In this document: in pieces, positions 1 to 11,092 of the stretch
Numbering within the stretch: position 1 is the stretch's first letter
How the letters are laid out: every line of letters begins with the position of its first letter
Assembly (NCBI GenBank): GCA_027603945.1
Contig: JADIIU010000001.1
Coordinates: 248,001 to 312,000 of the forward strand
Direction: 5' to 3'
DNA from: Terramyces sp. JEL0728
Taxonomy: Eukaryota > Chytridiomycota > Chytridiomycetes > Rhizophydiales > Terramycetaceae
Length of the DNA: 64,000 bases
Program-made: the position numbers and the translations under genes
Notes under the pieces: generated by a model
Databases searched by the model: none
What the model was told of the DNA's origin: nothing
Seen by the model: only the letters and a program-made list of their open reading frames with translations

Positions 1-2
1 AT

Positions 3-625
3 ATGGAGAAACCAGAATTGAAAAGGTTTGTTTTGAATAATAAGACTAAAAATCCTTAGTATGGGAGATGCTGAGGTTGGAAAGAGCTGTATAATAAAGA
101 GGTTCTGCGAAGGAAAAGTAAGCAGAGATTCACCCAGTTTGTCCAGGACTATGTCGCTACAATCGGAATAGATTACGGAGTAAAAAATTTCAAGACACAT
201 TTGGAAGACGGTTTCAATTGCATTAATACAGTGAAAATCAACTTTTGGGATTGCGGAGGTGAGGATGCGTACCTAGAAATCAGAAACGAGTTTTACAAAG
301 ATACCCATGCTGTATATACTACTGATAACAGGCATTCCTTGTATTCGATGTGAACGACTCTGCGACCTTTGAGAACCTCGGAAAATGGGTTGACGAATTC
401 AAGAAATATTCTTCAAAAGAGGAAATTGTATTCTTTTTGGTGGGAAATAAGACGGAAAAGGGGCTTCGAGAAGTCACTTTATCTCAAGGAGAGGAGGCAG
501 CTGCGAAATTCAATGCTAGGTACTACGAGACGTCTGCACAAACAGGAGAGAATATAGACGCAATGTTCTCTGAATTGTTTTACGCAACTCTAGCAGCAAA
601 TTTCAGTGAATATGCGAGCCAATAA
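3..625 (+). CDS. RJL-family (RBJ/DNAJC27-like) small GTPase, no J domain
   Basis: A small GTPase of about 187 residues, split by three mini-introns (26-44, 118-137, 312-331). After splicing, the N-terminus reads KILSMGDAEVGKSCIIKRF (G1 P-loop), then the RJL-typical TIGIDYGV in switch I, a DCGG G3 box, and IRNEFYKD. The last exon holds the NK-type G4 (GNKTE) and the ETSAQTGENID G5 region. These signatures match the RJL/RBJ family rather than ordinary Rabs. In animals the family carries a C-terminal J domain; here the protein stops right after the G domain, as in most non-animal members. RJL genes are found mainly in flagellated eukaryotes, so a flagellar role is likely by family. The start is the first ATG, 3 bp from the window edge, so an earlier exon cannot be excluded. 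Confidence 0.88.
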
Positions 626-664
626 AATGTATTTGGTGAAATTTCTTTACTACGCGCGTTCATC

Positions 665-1386
665 ATGAAACTAGAAAATATATTGTTGCTAGTGAACTTT
701 GTGCTATGCGCGTATCAAATGGTGGATTCATTCAATGTGGTAGGTCCTCCAGATCCCGGATATTTAAACGGTATAACCAGAATGTATCCAGACCAGACAA
801 CTGTTACAACATTTTATCCAATAGCGAAAGGGGACAGAGTGCTGATTTACCTAAGATATACGAACGGAGACTCTGTGACTAAAGCGTACACATCATATAC
901 TGCAGTGTTTTTTCCGGCAGTAGATGATTATTCGCTGATGACAATCCCCAATAGTAACTTCTGTTGTAACTCAGGTTGGAGCTTATTGAACACGCAATCC
1001 ACCTCCTCACAAACCGGAAATGCCACGATTATACTTTATTACGCAGGAAAATACCTTGCATTGCCGTATCGCCAATATGCGGTGAATGATCAGGGTCAGA
1101 CACGCTATGTCCCCTCTAGAACAGCGGTAGTTGCACTTGATCGAGGTACATATACTTTAATTGAAGGAAAAATTTCCTCGTTTGACTGGGCCGAGACAAA
1201 ATGTGTGCTAACTGAATGTTTGTGCCTGGATCATATTTGCTCAGATTTGTGCCCGACTCAAAATTGCAATATAACTATTCGACTGGCTTGGACAGGCACT
1301 GATTCCACTGGTTTGGCAATGAAAAGTTTTGGTAAGTTAACCCTAATTCAGAACGTGATATTTATCGATTCCAAAACATGTTTTAA
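665..1386 (+). CDS. secreted Cys-containing protein, tandem copy 1
   Basis: About 233 residues. The N-terminus is a clear hydrophobic signal peptide (MKLENILLLVNFVLCAYQM). One 20-nt intron (1332-1351) lies near the 3' end. Splicing it gives a C-terminus ERDIYRFQNMF that matches the end of the downstream paralogue, which supports the splice. Shared features with the next gene are a KGD box followed by an aromatic strand, a VDDYSxM segment, a Cys-rich stretch (CxxxxCxC...C...C...NCN), an AWTG motif and the RDI tail. No membrane anchor is visible after the signal peptide. The family is not recognised. An extracellular or wall-associated protein is the simplest reading; the tandem duplication and divergence would suit a surface or interaction protein, but this is inference. 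Confidence 0.7.
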
Positions 1387-1473
1387 ATAAATGCATATAC
1401 CATGATCGATTTTTCCCTGATTATTGCTGCGGTGATTTTCAAATTTATCCTTTTTGTAGTTACGCGTCAAACC

Positions 1474-2226
1474 ATGCAACTGTTGGTATTCCTATTAATT
1501 GCCCTAACGTCTTCAATTAGTGACAGTTTTTATACAGCTGGAGATGCGAGTTCAATTCCAGATCAAATGACACCGCTTGGATTTGAAAATACTTTTAATT
1601 ATTCCACACAGAGAGTAACTGTAGCCAAAGGAGACACACAACTATTCTTTCTGCGTTGGTTTTCGTACGATGGTGTAGCTAGTGGAGCAAGTCCCTCTTC
1701 ATATACAGCGGCATTTTCAGTGGTAGTAGATGACTATTCTCAAATGGTTATACCTGGAAGTAGTTCAGATTTGATTTAGGTGTCCAATCAATTGTTCCAG
1801 CAATCCCTTCAAATGGGGCTTACAGAAATATTTCATTACTGTTTTACAAAACAAATCCAACCACACTACAAAAGACAGTAATTTGCGCCTTGGATCCACG
1901 AAGAAGCTGGATCAAGGAAAACGGACAGGATTATGCCGTCGCAGCAAGAACAGTGCTAGTAACTGTTACCAATGGTTGATACATCATAACCTTAGGAGTA
2001 ATTGCCGGGTGTGATTGGGCACCAAGCAGTTGTGTTGGAGATCCAAGCGCATACGTTCTGGATGAAATTTGTGCCTACCCCTGCACAAACTATAATTGCA
2101 ATTACAATATCACAGTACACACATCCCTAATTATAGTTATTTTTGGCTTGGACTGGGAGTGATTCAGCAGGAAATTCATTAACAAGTTACAGCAGAGATA
2201 TTTTCCGATTAAAGAATACTTTTTAA
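1474..2226 (+). CDS. secreted Cys-containing protein, tandem copy 2
   Basis: Paralogue of the preceding gene, about 229-236 residues. The chosen start (MQLLVFLLIALTSSIS) gives a signal peptide; an earlier in-frame codon at 1402 lacks support. A 20-nt intron (1760-1779) and a 22-nt intron (2115-2136) restore similarity to copy 1, ending in SRDIFRLKNTF. Between them an in-frame TGA (1977-1979) would stop translation. It is removed if a 21-nt intron at 1975-1995 (GT...TTAG, with an ATAAC branch-like motif) is spliced. That splice drops seven codons that align without gaps to copy 1. The gene is therefore either intact with a third intron or carries a recent nonsense change. The convergent AP-3 gene ends 5 bp away. 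Confidence 0.6.
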
Positions 2227-2231
2227 TTTAT

Positions 2232-4535
2232 TTAGCTATTTGATACATTAGAGTCGCTCTCTGAACCTTCAGAGTCGCTTGAGGATTGCCCTGGGGTTTG
2301 TATAGGAGTTGCTTTGGCAGACAAAGATACATCGGCATAAAAGTCATCCAAGGACACAATCCTCTGTTTTGTTTTCTGAATCCGCTGCACGGGTTTGAGT
2401 TCATTTACTATCACCCTGTCTCTATTCCAAGTCTGAGTTTCCTACCGTTAAATTCAGATTACAGACACAATACGTTCTGGCGTATTTAATATTTCGGTGG
2501 ACCATTCAGGCAGACTACGGTAACCCTCAAACTCGGTATCAAAGTATTGGGATAATGTACCAATCACAAAGCTGGATTCTATGTTAATATAAATTACCAT
2601 GGGCAGGAGTTGGGGTTGGTTTGGGGGGAAGTTGAGTAAGAATTTCCGCAAATCGCTTGTATTTGCTGGTATCAGATGCGACTGACTTTAAAGTGTTTTC
2701 AATCCATCTAGTTTGATCTCTAATATCATAATCCGTATCGACACGCCCCATTTTGAAACAGTATTCGTATGCTAGCCGGATGAAATCAGAGGTTTTCGTC
2801 TGATACTGTTCCGGATCTATGGTGTTTTGTAGATATAGTAGAGTGGATAGAACAATGATTTGCGACTTGACATTTGAATCTTGCGTTTTGAAAGAGTTCA
2901 GAGATATTCTTAGTGCATCCGGTGCATGTGCGAAATTTGATGCATGCTTTCCAATCAGCCATAAAATGGAAGCTCTAGCTAGCGGGACAGAAATATGGTC
3001 ATATTTCAACAAAAGGTATCCAATTAATCGTTCGGTGGAGATATTTTCGTCGCTAATATCCACCTTCGATTGTAATAGGCACCGAATTGTAATAATTGTC
3101 TCGCCGACCACGACATCTACGTTAGATAAACTTACCGTTTGAGGATCCTAAAAGAGAAATTAGGATTTCTAGCGTGGCTTGAGCAATTTTAGGCAGCCTA
3201 AGAGCAAACAGTCTCCAAGTCTGCATACTCTTTTGTGCAAAATCACTGTCTGCCGATTTAGAATACAACTAAGTTAGTCCATTGCTACCTTGAATTCATT
3301 TAGTACCCATAACGCATTGTCTTCCGACACTAAAAGATTCAATATATCCAGCTTTACATCCCTGATAGCCTTCACCTCATTGTCGTATATTACAAACCTA
3401 TGAATATATTTGCCCCACAGCGTACCATCTCTGATGATCAACTGTTTTATCGCGTTCAGCATAACCAATTGCTCTTGGCGAGGACGAAAAAGGGAATGCA
3501 CCAGTGCTCGAACAGCTTCCTCCTTTAGGCTCTTGATGCCGAAATCGTAGAATATGTTTGTCACGATTAGTACTATCAACGGATTTTGAGAATACAGAAG
3601 CCCCTTGATGTTACTGATAAATAAATCAAGATCACTGTCCCTAATTTCTCCACCCAATAATTTTGGATCAGTAAAGTGCTTTCTACAATATCTATATAGT
3701 AGTTCAAGCAGTGGATATTGATCCCAATCCTCGGCAACGGTTAACATGTTGCATATCTTTGTATAATTGGGATGAATTAAATCATATCTATCTATCATTA
3801 GCTAAACCAACCAAGACAAATTTCATTCATAGCTGTTACCGCTGGCCCGACCACAATTGGCGATTTATCAGTCATGAGCACTTGAATAATTTCAACCAAA
3901 CTCTCTTTTTGAGTGGGATCCATTCTGGGTGAGACTGTATATACCTGTAGCACTTTGGTAGCGAAATGGCAACTGCTTTCCTAACAAACGGAGATAAATC
4001 GGATATCGCCTTTTTGAATGCCATAATCATTATAGGTATAATAAGCTGAACTAAAGTAAACGAGCGTGTACCTTTGATACTGGACAATACTCGCAAAGCC
4101 ACTGTCCTGATTATTGGATTTGGGTCAGATAAATCTTTCTGAAATGTATTGATTGAAAGCAGAGATAAATCGGGCTCTTCTTCTGCATATTTCAATAGGT
4201 AGATATAAACCAGCTTGCGTACTTGAAACGATGTTGAAGCAACGTTCTTGATGACTTTGGCGAAATATTTGGATACATTCTCTCCCCTGGACATCAATGC
4301 CAGCAGCTTCTTGAGTGCCGTTATCTTATCCTTTTCGTACTGGATTAATTTAAATTACAGAAGACTCCAAATCCTGGTCAATGTCTTTTTCAGTCGCATC
4401 AAATACATTTGAAATCCCTCCCAATTCTTTGGTCCTTTCAACTATCTGCGAGGCCCATTTGTAAGTTAGTTTCGAAGCCTCCGTGTATCCTATTTGGTTT
4501 GCAATTTGAGTCGCTTGACTCAAAACTTTATCCAT
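2232..4535 (-). CDS. APL6: AP-3 adaptor complex beta subunit
   Basis: About 721 residues after removing seven introns (4340-4358, 3925-3944, 3792-3811, 3269-3288, 3117-3135, 2579-2597, 2442-2462). The armadillo-like adaptin trunk is clear: SFQVRKLVYIYLLKYAEEEP, then IRTVALRVLSSI, FVRKAVAISLPKCY and a DKSPIVVGPAVTAMNEICL segment typical of AP3B, and DRYDLIHPNY. AP-3 sorts cargo from Golgi or endosomes to the vacuole or lysosome. The C-terminus ends in a short acidic serine-rich hinge (SSSDSEGSESDSN); the ear and C-terminal domains of longer homologues are missing. Vertebrate AP3B is about 1,090 residues and yeast Apl6 about 810. The start is the first ATG, 28 bp from the divergent start of the next gene. 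Confidence 0.9.
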
Positions 4536-4563
4536 TTCTGATTGTGAATCTGAAAACGAAAAA

Positions 4564-5003
4564 ATGACAATACTTCCAACCTTTGCTTACACCGACCATC
4601 ATCTTGAGAAGGAAATCTTACAGCTGAACCAAAAATTATTGGATTCCATAGTCAATGGTGACTGGGACACATACAAGGAGCTGTGTGCGAACGATATTGT
4701 ATATTCGGGCTAATATAGACTTGTTTTGAGCCGGAAACCGGTGGCCATCAAGTAGAAGGAATGCCATTCCATAAATTCTTTTTTCCCGCAAATGCCTTGA
4801 CAGACAACGATCGGGAAGTTACAATGGCATCTCCAAAGATCCGCATTCTTGCTAAAGATAGAACTAGCATCCTCATTAGTTATGTAAGGGTAAATCAAAA
4901 AAATAAGGACAATGCTCAGCTATCTTTTTTTCCAGAAACCAGAATTTGGTCGTTCATTGATGGAAAGTGGAAGCATGTCCATTTCCATAAATCCAAATAT
5001 TAA
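4564..5003 (+). CDS. stand-alone CaMKII association-domain protein
   Basis: About 139 residues, one 20-nt intron (4699-4718). The spliced product is a full CaMKII association domain (SnoaL/NTF2-like fold): helical N-terminus, then ITCFEPETGGHQVEGMPFHK, IRILAKDRTSILISYVR and ETRIWSFIDGKWKHVHFH, which match the conserved landmarks of the animal kinase hub domain. No kinase domain lies upstream; the divergent AP-3 start is 28 bp away. Stand-alone versions of this fold are known in bacteria and protists, where they form ring oligomers. The role here is unknown. It could bind a separate kinase or be a small-molecule-binding NTF2-like protein. Confidence 0.85.
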
Positions 5004-5064
5004 ATAAAATCAAGCTCCATTTCAAGTGCTGTCAGCGTATTTCGATTTTCACAACTTTTGAAAA

Positions 5065-5922
5065 ATGGTAAAGTTGGCACTGGTTCAACTCTTGGTATCT
5101 TCAAACAAGCAACAAAATCTTAAGCGGGCTTCTGCGCTTATCAAGGAAGCTGCGAGCAAAGGCGCAAATATCGTTGTTCTTCCAGAATGCTTCAATTCGC
5201 CATACGGAATTCAATATTTCAAGGAATACGCAGAAGAGCTGCATGGAGAAACCACTAGAGCGCTGAGTTCGATGGCAAAGGAATCCAATGTATATTTAAT
5301 CGGTGGGTCATTCCCGGAAATTCAGTTTGGAAAATACTACAACACTTGCACAATATGGAATAAGGTGGGAGAGCTGATTGGTACTCACAGAAAAGTAAGT
5401 TCCGCTAACTCCAGGTCCACCTGTTTGATATTGATATTCCGGGCAAGATTACATTCCAAGAATCCAAGGTGCTATCTCCAGGAAATGAACTTACAATGGT
5501 AGATACCGAACATGGCACTATTGGGGTCGGGATTTGTTATGATATTCGGTTTCCAGAGATGGCAATGATTGCGGCTCGTAAAGGTGCATTTGCAATGATT
5601 TACCCAGGTAATCTTAATTAACAAAGGTGCATTCAATACGACTACTGGGCCCCTTCATTGGGAGTTACTGCAAAGAGCTAGAGCAGTAGACAACCAAATG
5701 TTTGTTGCTGCATGTTCTCCAGCAAGAGATACATCAGCAACTTATCATGCTTGGGGCCATTCTACCATCGTAGATCCAATGGGAAAAGTGATTGCCACGA
5801 CTGAAGAATCTGAAGCTATCGTCGAAGCGGTATTGGATTTGGGAGAAATGAAAAGCTCAAGAGCAAATATTCCTGTTTCGCATCAGCGTAGATTTGACTT
5901 GTATAAGAATGTTGCAGAATAA
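5065..5922 (+). CDS. NIT2: Nit2-type omega-amidase (nitrilase superfamily)
   Basis: 272 residues after removing introns 5395-5414 (20 nt) and 5608-5626 (19 nt). The catalytic triad is intact: Glu41 in LPECF, Lys110 in THRKVHLF and Cys151 in GICYDIRFPE. Spacing matches human NIT2. The GAFNTTTGPLHWELLQRARA and VDNQMFVAACSPAR blocks are typical of the Nit2 branch. The enzyme hydrolyses the omega-amides of 2-oxoglutaramate and 2-oxosuccinamate, a repair and transamination side pathway, in cytosol or mitochondria. No targeting peptide is obvious. The start is preceded by an A-rich stretch. Confidence 0.94.
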
Positions 5923-6045
5923 AAACATTTATTGATTATTTGGATTAATTTGAGCTATAGTTGGTTTGCTATCAACTGGTGTGGTACTACCAGATCTTGT
6001 CGTTTCCAATTCCTTGTCAAAATCAAAGCTATCATAAATAAATAG

Positions 6046-8298
6046 TTACTCTAAAACTTTTGAAGTTAAACGTTTCGTACTCGGACTGGTGGGGGTTGGT
6101 TGGAATTCGGCTGATCTGTTTGCTTTGTACGAATAGACACTGTTACTTTGCGAACTGGAAATTGAAACAAGAGAGATGGAGGATACATTGTTTGAGAATA
6201 TCGACGAGTTGGCAGAATTATTTCTGCTCAGTCTACTTGAAATTGCGCTTTTTACACTGTTCACCCGAGCTAGTAATGATGGTGGTTTTTTCCCGCCAGG
6301 ATAAATTTCATTTCGTAGCGATGAGTTTGGGATATTAATAATTCTTGAACCTCTAGAGCGTAGTCGATCAAGGAAAGATAATGTTCTGTGCGGATCATCC
6401 AATTGAGATGTCGGTTCAATGTTTGCCTGATCCATTGATAACCTTCCATCAGCAGCTACAGAATCAATACTGGAAATTGTGTCGTCGTCTTCGTCTTCGT
6501 CTGGGAGTTGAAACTGGCTAAAATCTATCCTTGAGAGTCTTTGTGAGCGCCGTTGTATTAACTCATCAAAAGTTTCAGGAATAACTATTTGCTGACTAAA
6601 TCTTTGTGAAGCTCGTTTAATTTCTTTTGATTTTTCAGGTTCTGGTTGTATTTTAGGAGCAAATACTGTTGCCCGCAGATATCTTACAAGTGCAGATCCT
6701 ACTTTCACACAAGGCTGTTCTATGACATGGTGAGCTATCGTAGCAACTAACAGTGACATGAGAACCCCGGCGATTAAATTATCCAACAGGATCAATCCAG
6801 TTTGAGAATTTACATAATCCCTCCAAAGCCTTACATACTCGCGCAATCCAATGAAATGGCACAGGTAAAGCGGAAATGAAACATCACCAGCATACATAAA
6901 GAAATCCCAAATAAACACCGTCGAAAAAGAACTCTTGCGACCACCAAAGCAGATCAGGAATACAAGAATCCCACAAAGATAAGCACATAGTCTGGTAGTT
7001 ACAAATTCTTGATCAAACCAAGCTTCATCATATGCATCTCCGTGGATCGTTACGTATGTAGAATTAGCTGACCAAATATCTGGCCATGCTGTTGATATTG
7101 TAATGTGGGTATTTCCAAAATAATTGCCTTGATACCATGGAAATTGAGAGATAGTGTACACAATAATCATCCACAGACTGGCGTCGCAAATAAAGAATGT
7201 GATCTTTTTGAATCTCCTTTTTAACACTGACTTTGCATCAGTGGAATTCTCCTCTTCAGGAGTGATTGGTTTAGGGACTAGATGGTTTTGTTCTAGTACA
7301 TACAGCACAATTGCAACTTGACTCCCGACCCAGAATCTGTAATAATTCGGAGGGAGGTGATGTTTGTTGAAATCCCCTTCATACCACCAGTAAGTATCCA
7401 ATACTCCAGGCAGCGCCAGCCAAGTCCAAAAGAGCATATGAATGGATCTGAATATAGACATTTTCAAGACATCTTGTCCCATTCTTTTAAAATATACAAA
7501 ATAATTTTCCTGCGAATACTCGTAGTGCAATTTCTCTTCCTGCTCTTTTTTCGATATAAAGAAGGTATGGTCCAAGTGCTGAGCTATTTCAAATGTCAAA
7601 ATGATAAATGGAATTACAAAATAATATTCGAATTCAGGAGGGATCGTCCAGAATATAGATTGTACATTGTAAAATACGGCATAAGGCAAAATATCCGATG
7701 GTGGTAACGCTGTTGCATTTCCGTCGCTGTAGTAAGCCTGTTTTTCGTAAGCATCTCCTTGAAATCTTGGCAATGAAGTTGCTAGAATAACAATCACAAT
7801 GTAAACCGGATAAATCCTGAAAATACGCCTGATAAAATACGATATCCATCGTAACGACAGCACTGGTAGTTTGTAATTGTAGAATGGGATTGTGATATAT
7901 TTTACATCGGCTTCTCGCTTGATATCATACAGCCCGCGATATGTTAGTAGAAATGCAGACAATACAAAAAAGAAAATCACACCTATCGACCCAAACTCGT
8001 ACATTGTGTCCTGATATCAGAATATATTTACCCAACCACCAAGTACGTGCTGGCCATGATCATAGGAATTTTGATGCAAATATACAACTGAGAGTGCAGC
8101 TAATCCACGAAGCCCGGATAAACAGGGGATTATAGTAGCTCGAGTAGGAGGTAGATCTTTCGGCAGAGTCTTTTTTGGCTGCACTGTAGATCTTTCGGCG
8201 TTTATCTGCTGATCTGTCCCGGTACTGTCGTTATTGCCATTTAAAGGGATGTTATTTGGAAGAGATATCGACTGTAGGATGGTGATATTGTTTTCCAT
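6046..8298 (-). CDS. acyltransferase-3 family membrane protein, copy A
   Basis: 743 residues, one 21-nt intron (8011-8031) at a GGW|DT junction shared with both paralogues. The N-terminal cytosolic part leads into PCLSGLRGLAALSVVYLH, which carries the family's conserved His. It is followed by VIFFFVLSAFLLTYRGLYD, the Arg-rich WISYFIRRIFRIYP and GDVSFPLYLCHFIG. About ten membrane segments are expected. The family (acyltransferase 3, NRF-6-like) transfers acyl groups to surface lipids, sterols or glycans; the substrate here is unknown. A C-terminal cytosolic tail of about 200 residues is Ser-, Arg- and acid-rich. The start is the first true ATG. Copy B is divergent, 756 bp away. Confidence 0.87.
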
Positions 8299-9054
8299 TC
8301 GTCCTTTTGCTCCTAGCCAAGTAAACAATTTTTTAATATTTCAGTCACGTTCTGCGATTGTTGAACGCTTAGACAGCATAAATTATGAAAGGTAGCGCCA
8401 TTCAAACCCGAAATCACAATCCATTGGTAGTGTATTCGGTAATTGTTGCATTACATCATTTTGGCACCAGGATATTCAAAGTCTCATTCCCAGTATAGCT
8501 AACACTGTGGAAGATCAAGCGACTCAAGACAGCAGAAAGGTTATTTGGAGAGAGCTGGGAATTTCAGCAATGTAAGCACTCCGCAATGTTGTATTATTTT
8601 TCACGTTGACTTGCCGTTCGATTACCATAGCGGGTTTATAAACGCAAACCGAAAAATAAATGTGGGAATAAATCCAGCCAGGAATTTTAGCATCCGTCGT
8701 GTCGGACACGTCTATTGAAAAAGCCATTCCCATTCTGCAGGAGAAACTATGGGAATTGTCATTAATACCACAGTCATTTGGAATAGTTATTCCACAAATT
8801 ATTCCACACTAAGCCACAAAAACTGCCGTTTCCAGTATTTTGAAAGCAGACACCTCAGAACCAGGCAGTTGAGGAAATGCACACCAAGCGCATCATTAAT
8901 ATTTCCGCTTGTTTGCGCACGTCAGGGCTTGATGGCTCGGAATTGCCTACTATTTGGATCCTGGAAACTGGCATTCACCGACATCTTATTTTTCTTATTT
9001 TGATGCACGCCACACCCAAATCAAGTCAAAGTTCTTTGGATATTTTTTTTGAAA
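8299..9054. promoter_or_regulatory. 756-bp shared upstream region of divergent acyltransferases A and B
   Basis: No convincing reading frame or RNA gene is seen. This is one of the longest non-coding gaps in the window and lies between two divergent paralogues, so it probably holds their promoters. It contains AGAGCTGGGAATTTCAGC (8551-8568). A copy differing by one base occurs upstream of the third paralogue (13159-13175). Several ATTCC/GGAAT half-palindromes cluster at about 8770-8815. Confidence 0.5.
8551..8568. promoter_or_regulatory. candidate shared upstream element, copy 1
   Basis: AGAGCTGGGAATTTCAGC lies between acyltransferases A and B. It matches the element upstream of acyltransferase C except for one extra A. 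Function is inferred only from position and similarity. Confidence 0.35.
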
Positions 9055-11041
9055 ATGGTTAATCAAAATCCCCAGAATATCAAGAAAGAAGAACCTCCAA
9101 AGAAGGCGAAAGTAGCAGATTTACCCCCAACTAGAGCTACGATGATTCCCTGTTTGTCAGGAATGCGCGGTGTCGCTGCATTGTCAGTAGTCTATCTCCA
9201 CTTGAACGGATTTGGACACGGCCAACAATTCGCTGGTGGTTGGGTAAGATTCATGCTAATTCAAGGACACGATGTATGAATTTGGATCAATGTCAGTCAT
9301 TTTCTTTTTTGTCCTGTCTGCATTCCTTCTTACGTACAGAGGGCTGTATGATATCAAAAGAGAATCCGATTTGCTCTACGTTACCCTTCCAATTTACAAC
9401 AAAAGAGTTCCAATACTCAGCATGCGGTGGATTTCTTATTTCATTCGAAGAATATTCAGAATTTACCCTGTATTTATCATTGTAGTAACAATGGCTATAT
9501 TCGTGCCTAGATTTCAGGGAGATCCTGTTGACAGTCAAGCCTACTACATGAATTTCAATACCGGTGATGCAATTCCAGCATCAGACTTTTTACCCTATAC
9601 CATCTTTATCAACGTCCAGTCCATTTTTTGGTCCATTCCTCCTGAATTCGAATATTATTTCGTCATTCCAATTATTATCACTACTTTCGAAGTAGCCATG
9701 TATGCGGACAGTGTGTTTTTCGTTTCAAAAAAAGAAAGAGAAGGTATTGATACGGGAAATGATTCGTTGGCCGACCTGCCATTCATGGAAAGAATGATCA
9801 AGTCTTTTTTCAAAAACTTGCTATTGTCAGTCTTCAGGATTCTGCATTTACTTTTCTGGAGTTACTTTGCTCTTCCTGGGGTTTTAGACACCTATGTTTG
9901 GTATGAAGGCACTTATAACATCAATCATCTTCCACCCCACTTTTTCCGGTTCTGGACTGGTTCGTTTGTTGCCATCATGCTTTATTGGCTTGAACAAAAC
10001 CACCTTGTTCCAAAACCGCCAACAAAGGAAGAATTGGCTTCCTCTGACAAGGCTGTTAAACGGGTAGCATATGCAAAGAAATTCTTCTTTTTCCTCTGCG
10101 ATATGTCACTTTGGGCTATTTTACTGGCAATTATTTTTAATTTGCCGTGGTATCAAACAAATTACTTTGGAAAAGTTCTCCCACCAGATACTACTTGGCC
10201 GCCAGCTTATCAAACCAACACTACATATGCGTTCTATTACCAAGAAGGTTTCGAAACAGAATGGTTTGACGGCGTATTCACTTCTACCCGTTATTGTGCT
10301 TACATGTGTGGTGTGTTAATTTTTATTATTTGCTATGGTGCCCGCAATGGTTCATTTTCAAGCTTTTTCATGTGGGATTTCTTCATGTATTGCGGTGATG
10401 TATCTTTCCCGCTCTATCTTTGCCACTTTATTGGTTTGCGTGAATCAAGTAGATTATGGCTTGAATTTATGAGCAAAGTAACGCTAATTTTATGGGATCA
10501 GCTAATCATTGGACTTTGGGTAGGGTTGGTTATTTCAACGATAATGCACGAGATTGTGGAAAAGAACTGCATGAAGTTTGGTAATTTCTTGATTAGATAC
10601 CTCAGAGCCAACGTTTTTGTTGCTAAACCGATCGAAGAAGAAGAATATGTCCAAGTTCCTGCAGAGGAACCAAAAATTGCAGCGCCAACATTCTCTGAAA
10701 ACTTTCAGCCTGGAAGTTTGGAAGAGCTTGTTGAAATGCGGCTGCGAAGACAATCATCAAGTAGCACTTTAAGCAGCGCAACACACACTGAGAGAAATAG
10801 CGGTATTTTATCCCGAACAAACAGCGGTGTTTTGATTCGCAACAGCAGCGGAGTCCTCCAGCGAAGCGACAGCCAAGCGTTTTCTGTAAACAGCAACAGT
10901 GGTGCTCTTCCCAGAAACAGCAGCGGGCTTGTCAGAAGCAACAGCACTTCCAGTTTCCGCATTCAAGGGCCACCACAGCTGGAAAGAACTACTTCTAGCC
11001 GGCTACATATTGTCACTGTCGATCCTGAAATCCACTATTAG
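9055..11041 (+). CDS. acyltransferase-3 family membrane protein, copy B
   Basis: 654 residues, one 22-nt intron (9244-9265) at the same GGW|DT position as copy A. The start is the ATG in GAAAATGG; the upstream in-frame TTG is not used. The motifs are those of copy A: PCLSGMRGVAALSVVYLHLN, FFFVLSAFLLTYRGLYDIKR, the Arg-rich WISYFIRRIFRIYP and GDVSFPLYLCHFIGLRES. The cytosolic tail differs from copy A and has a run of about ten-residue units (RTNSGVLI, RNSSGVLQ, RSDSQAF, RNSSGLV, RSNS), each with an R-x-x-S-like site, so clustered phosphorylation by a basophilic kinase is plausible. It is convergent with copy C, with 51 bp between stops. Confidence 0.88.
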
Positions 11042-11092
11042 CAAAATTATTATTATTCACATTTCAATAAAAATTCAAATGTATTTTAAAAA

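Noticed and set aside
5395..5502. Frame continuing past the first Nit2 exon
   Set aside because: It reads intron sequence. The spliced form gives THRKVHLFDIDIPGK with the catalytic Lys in place.
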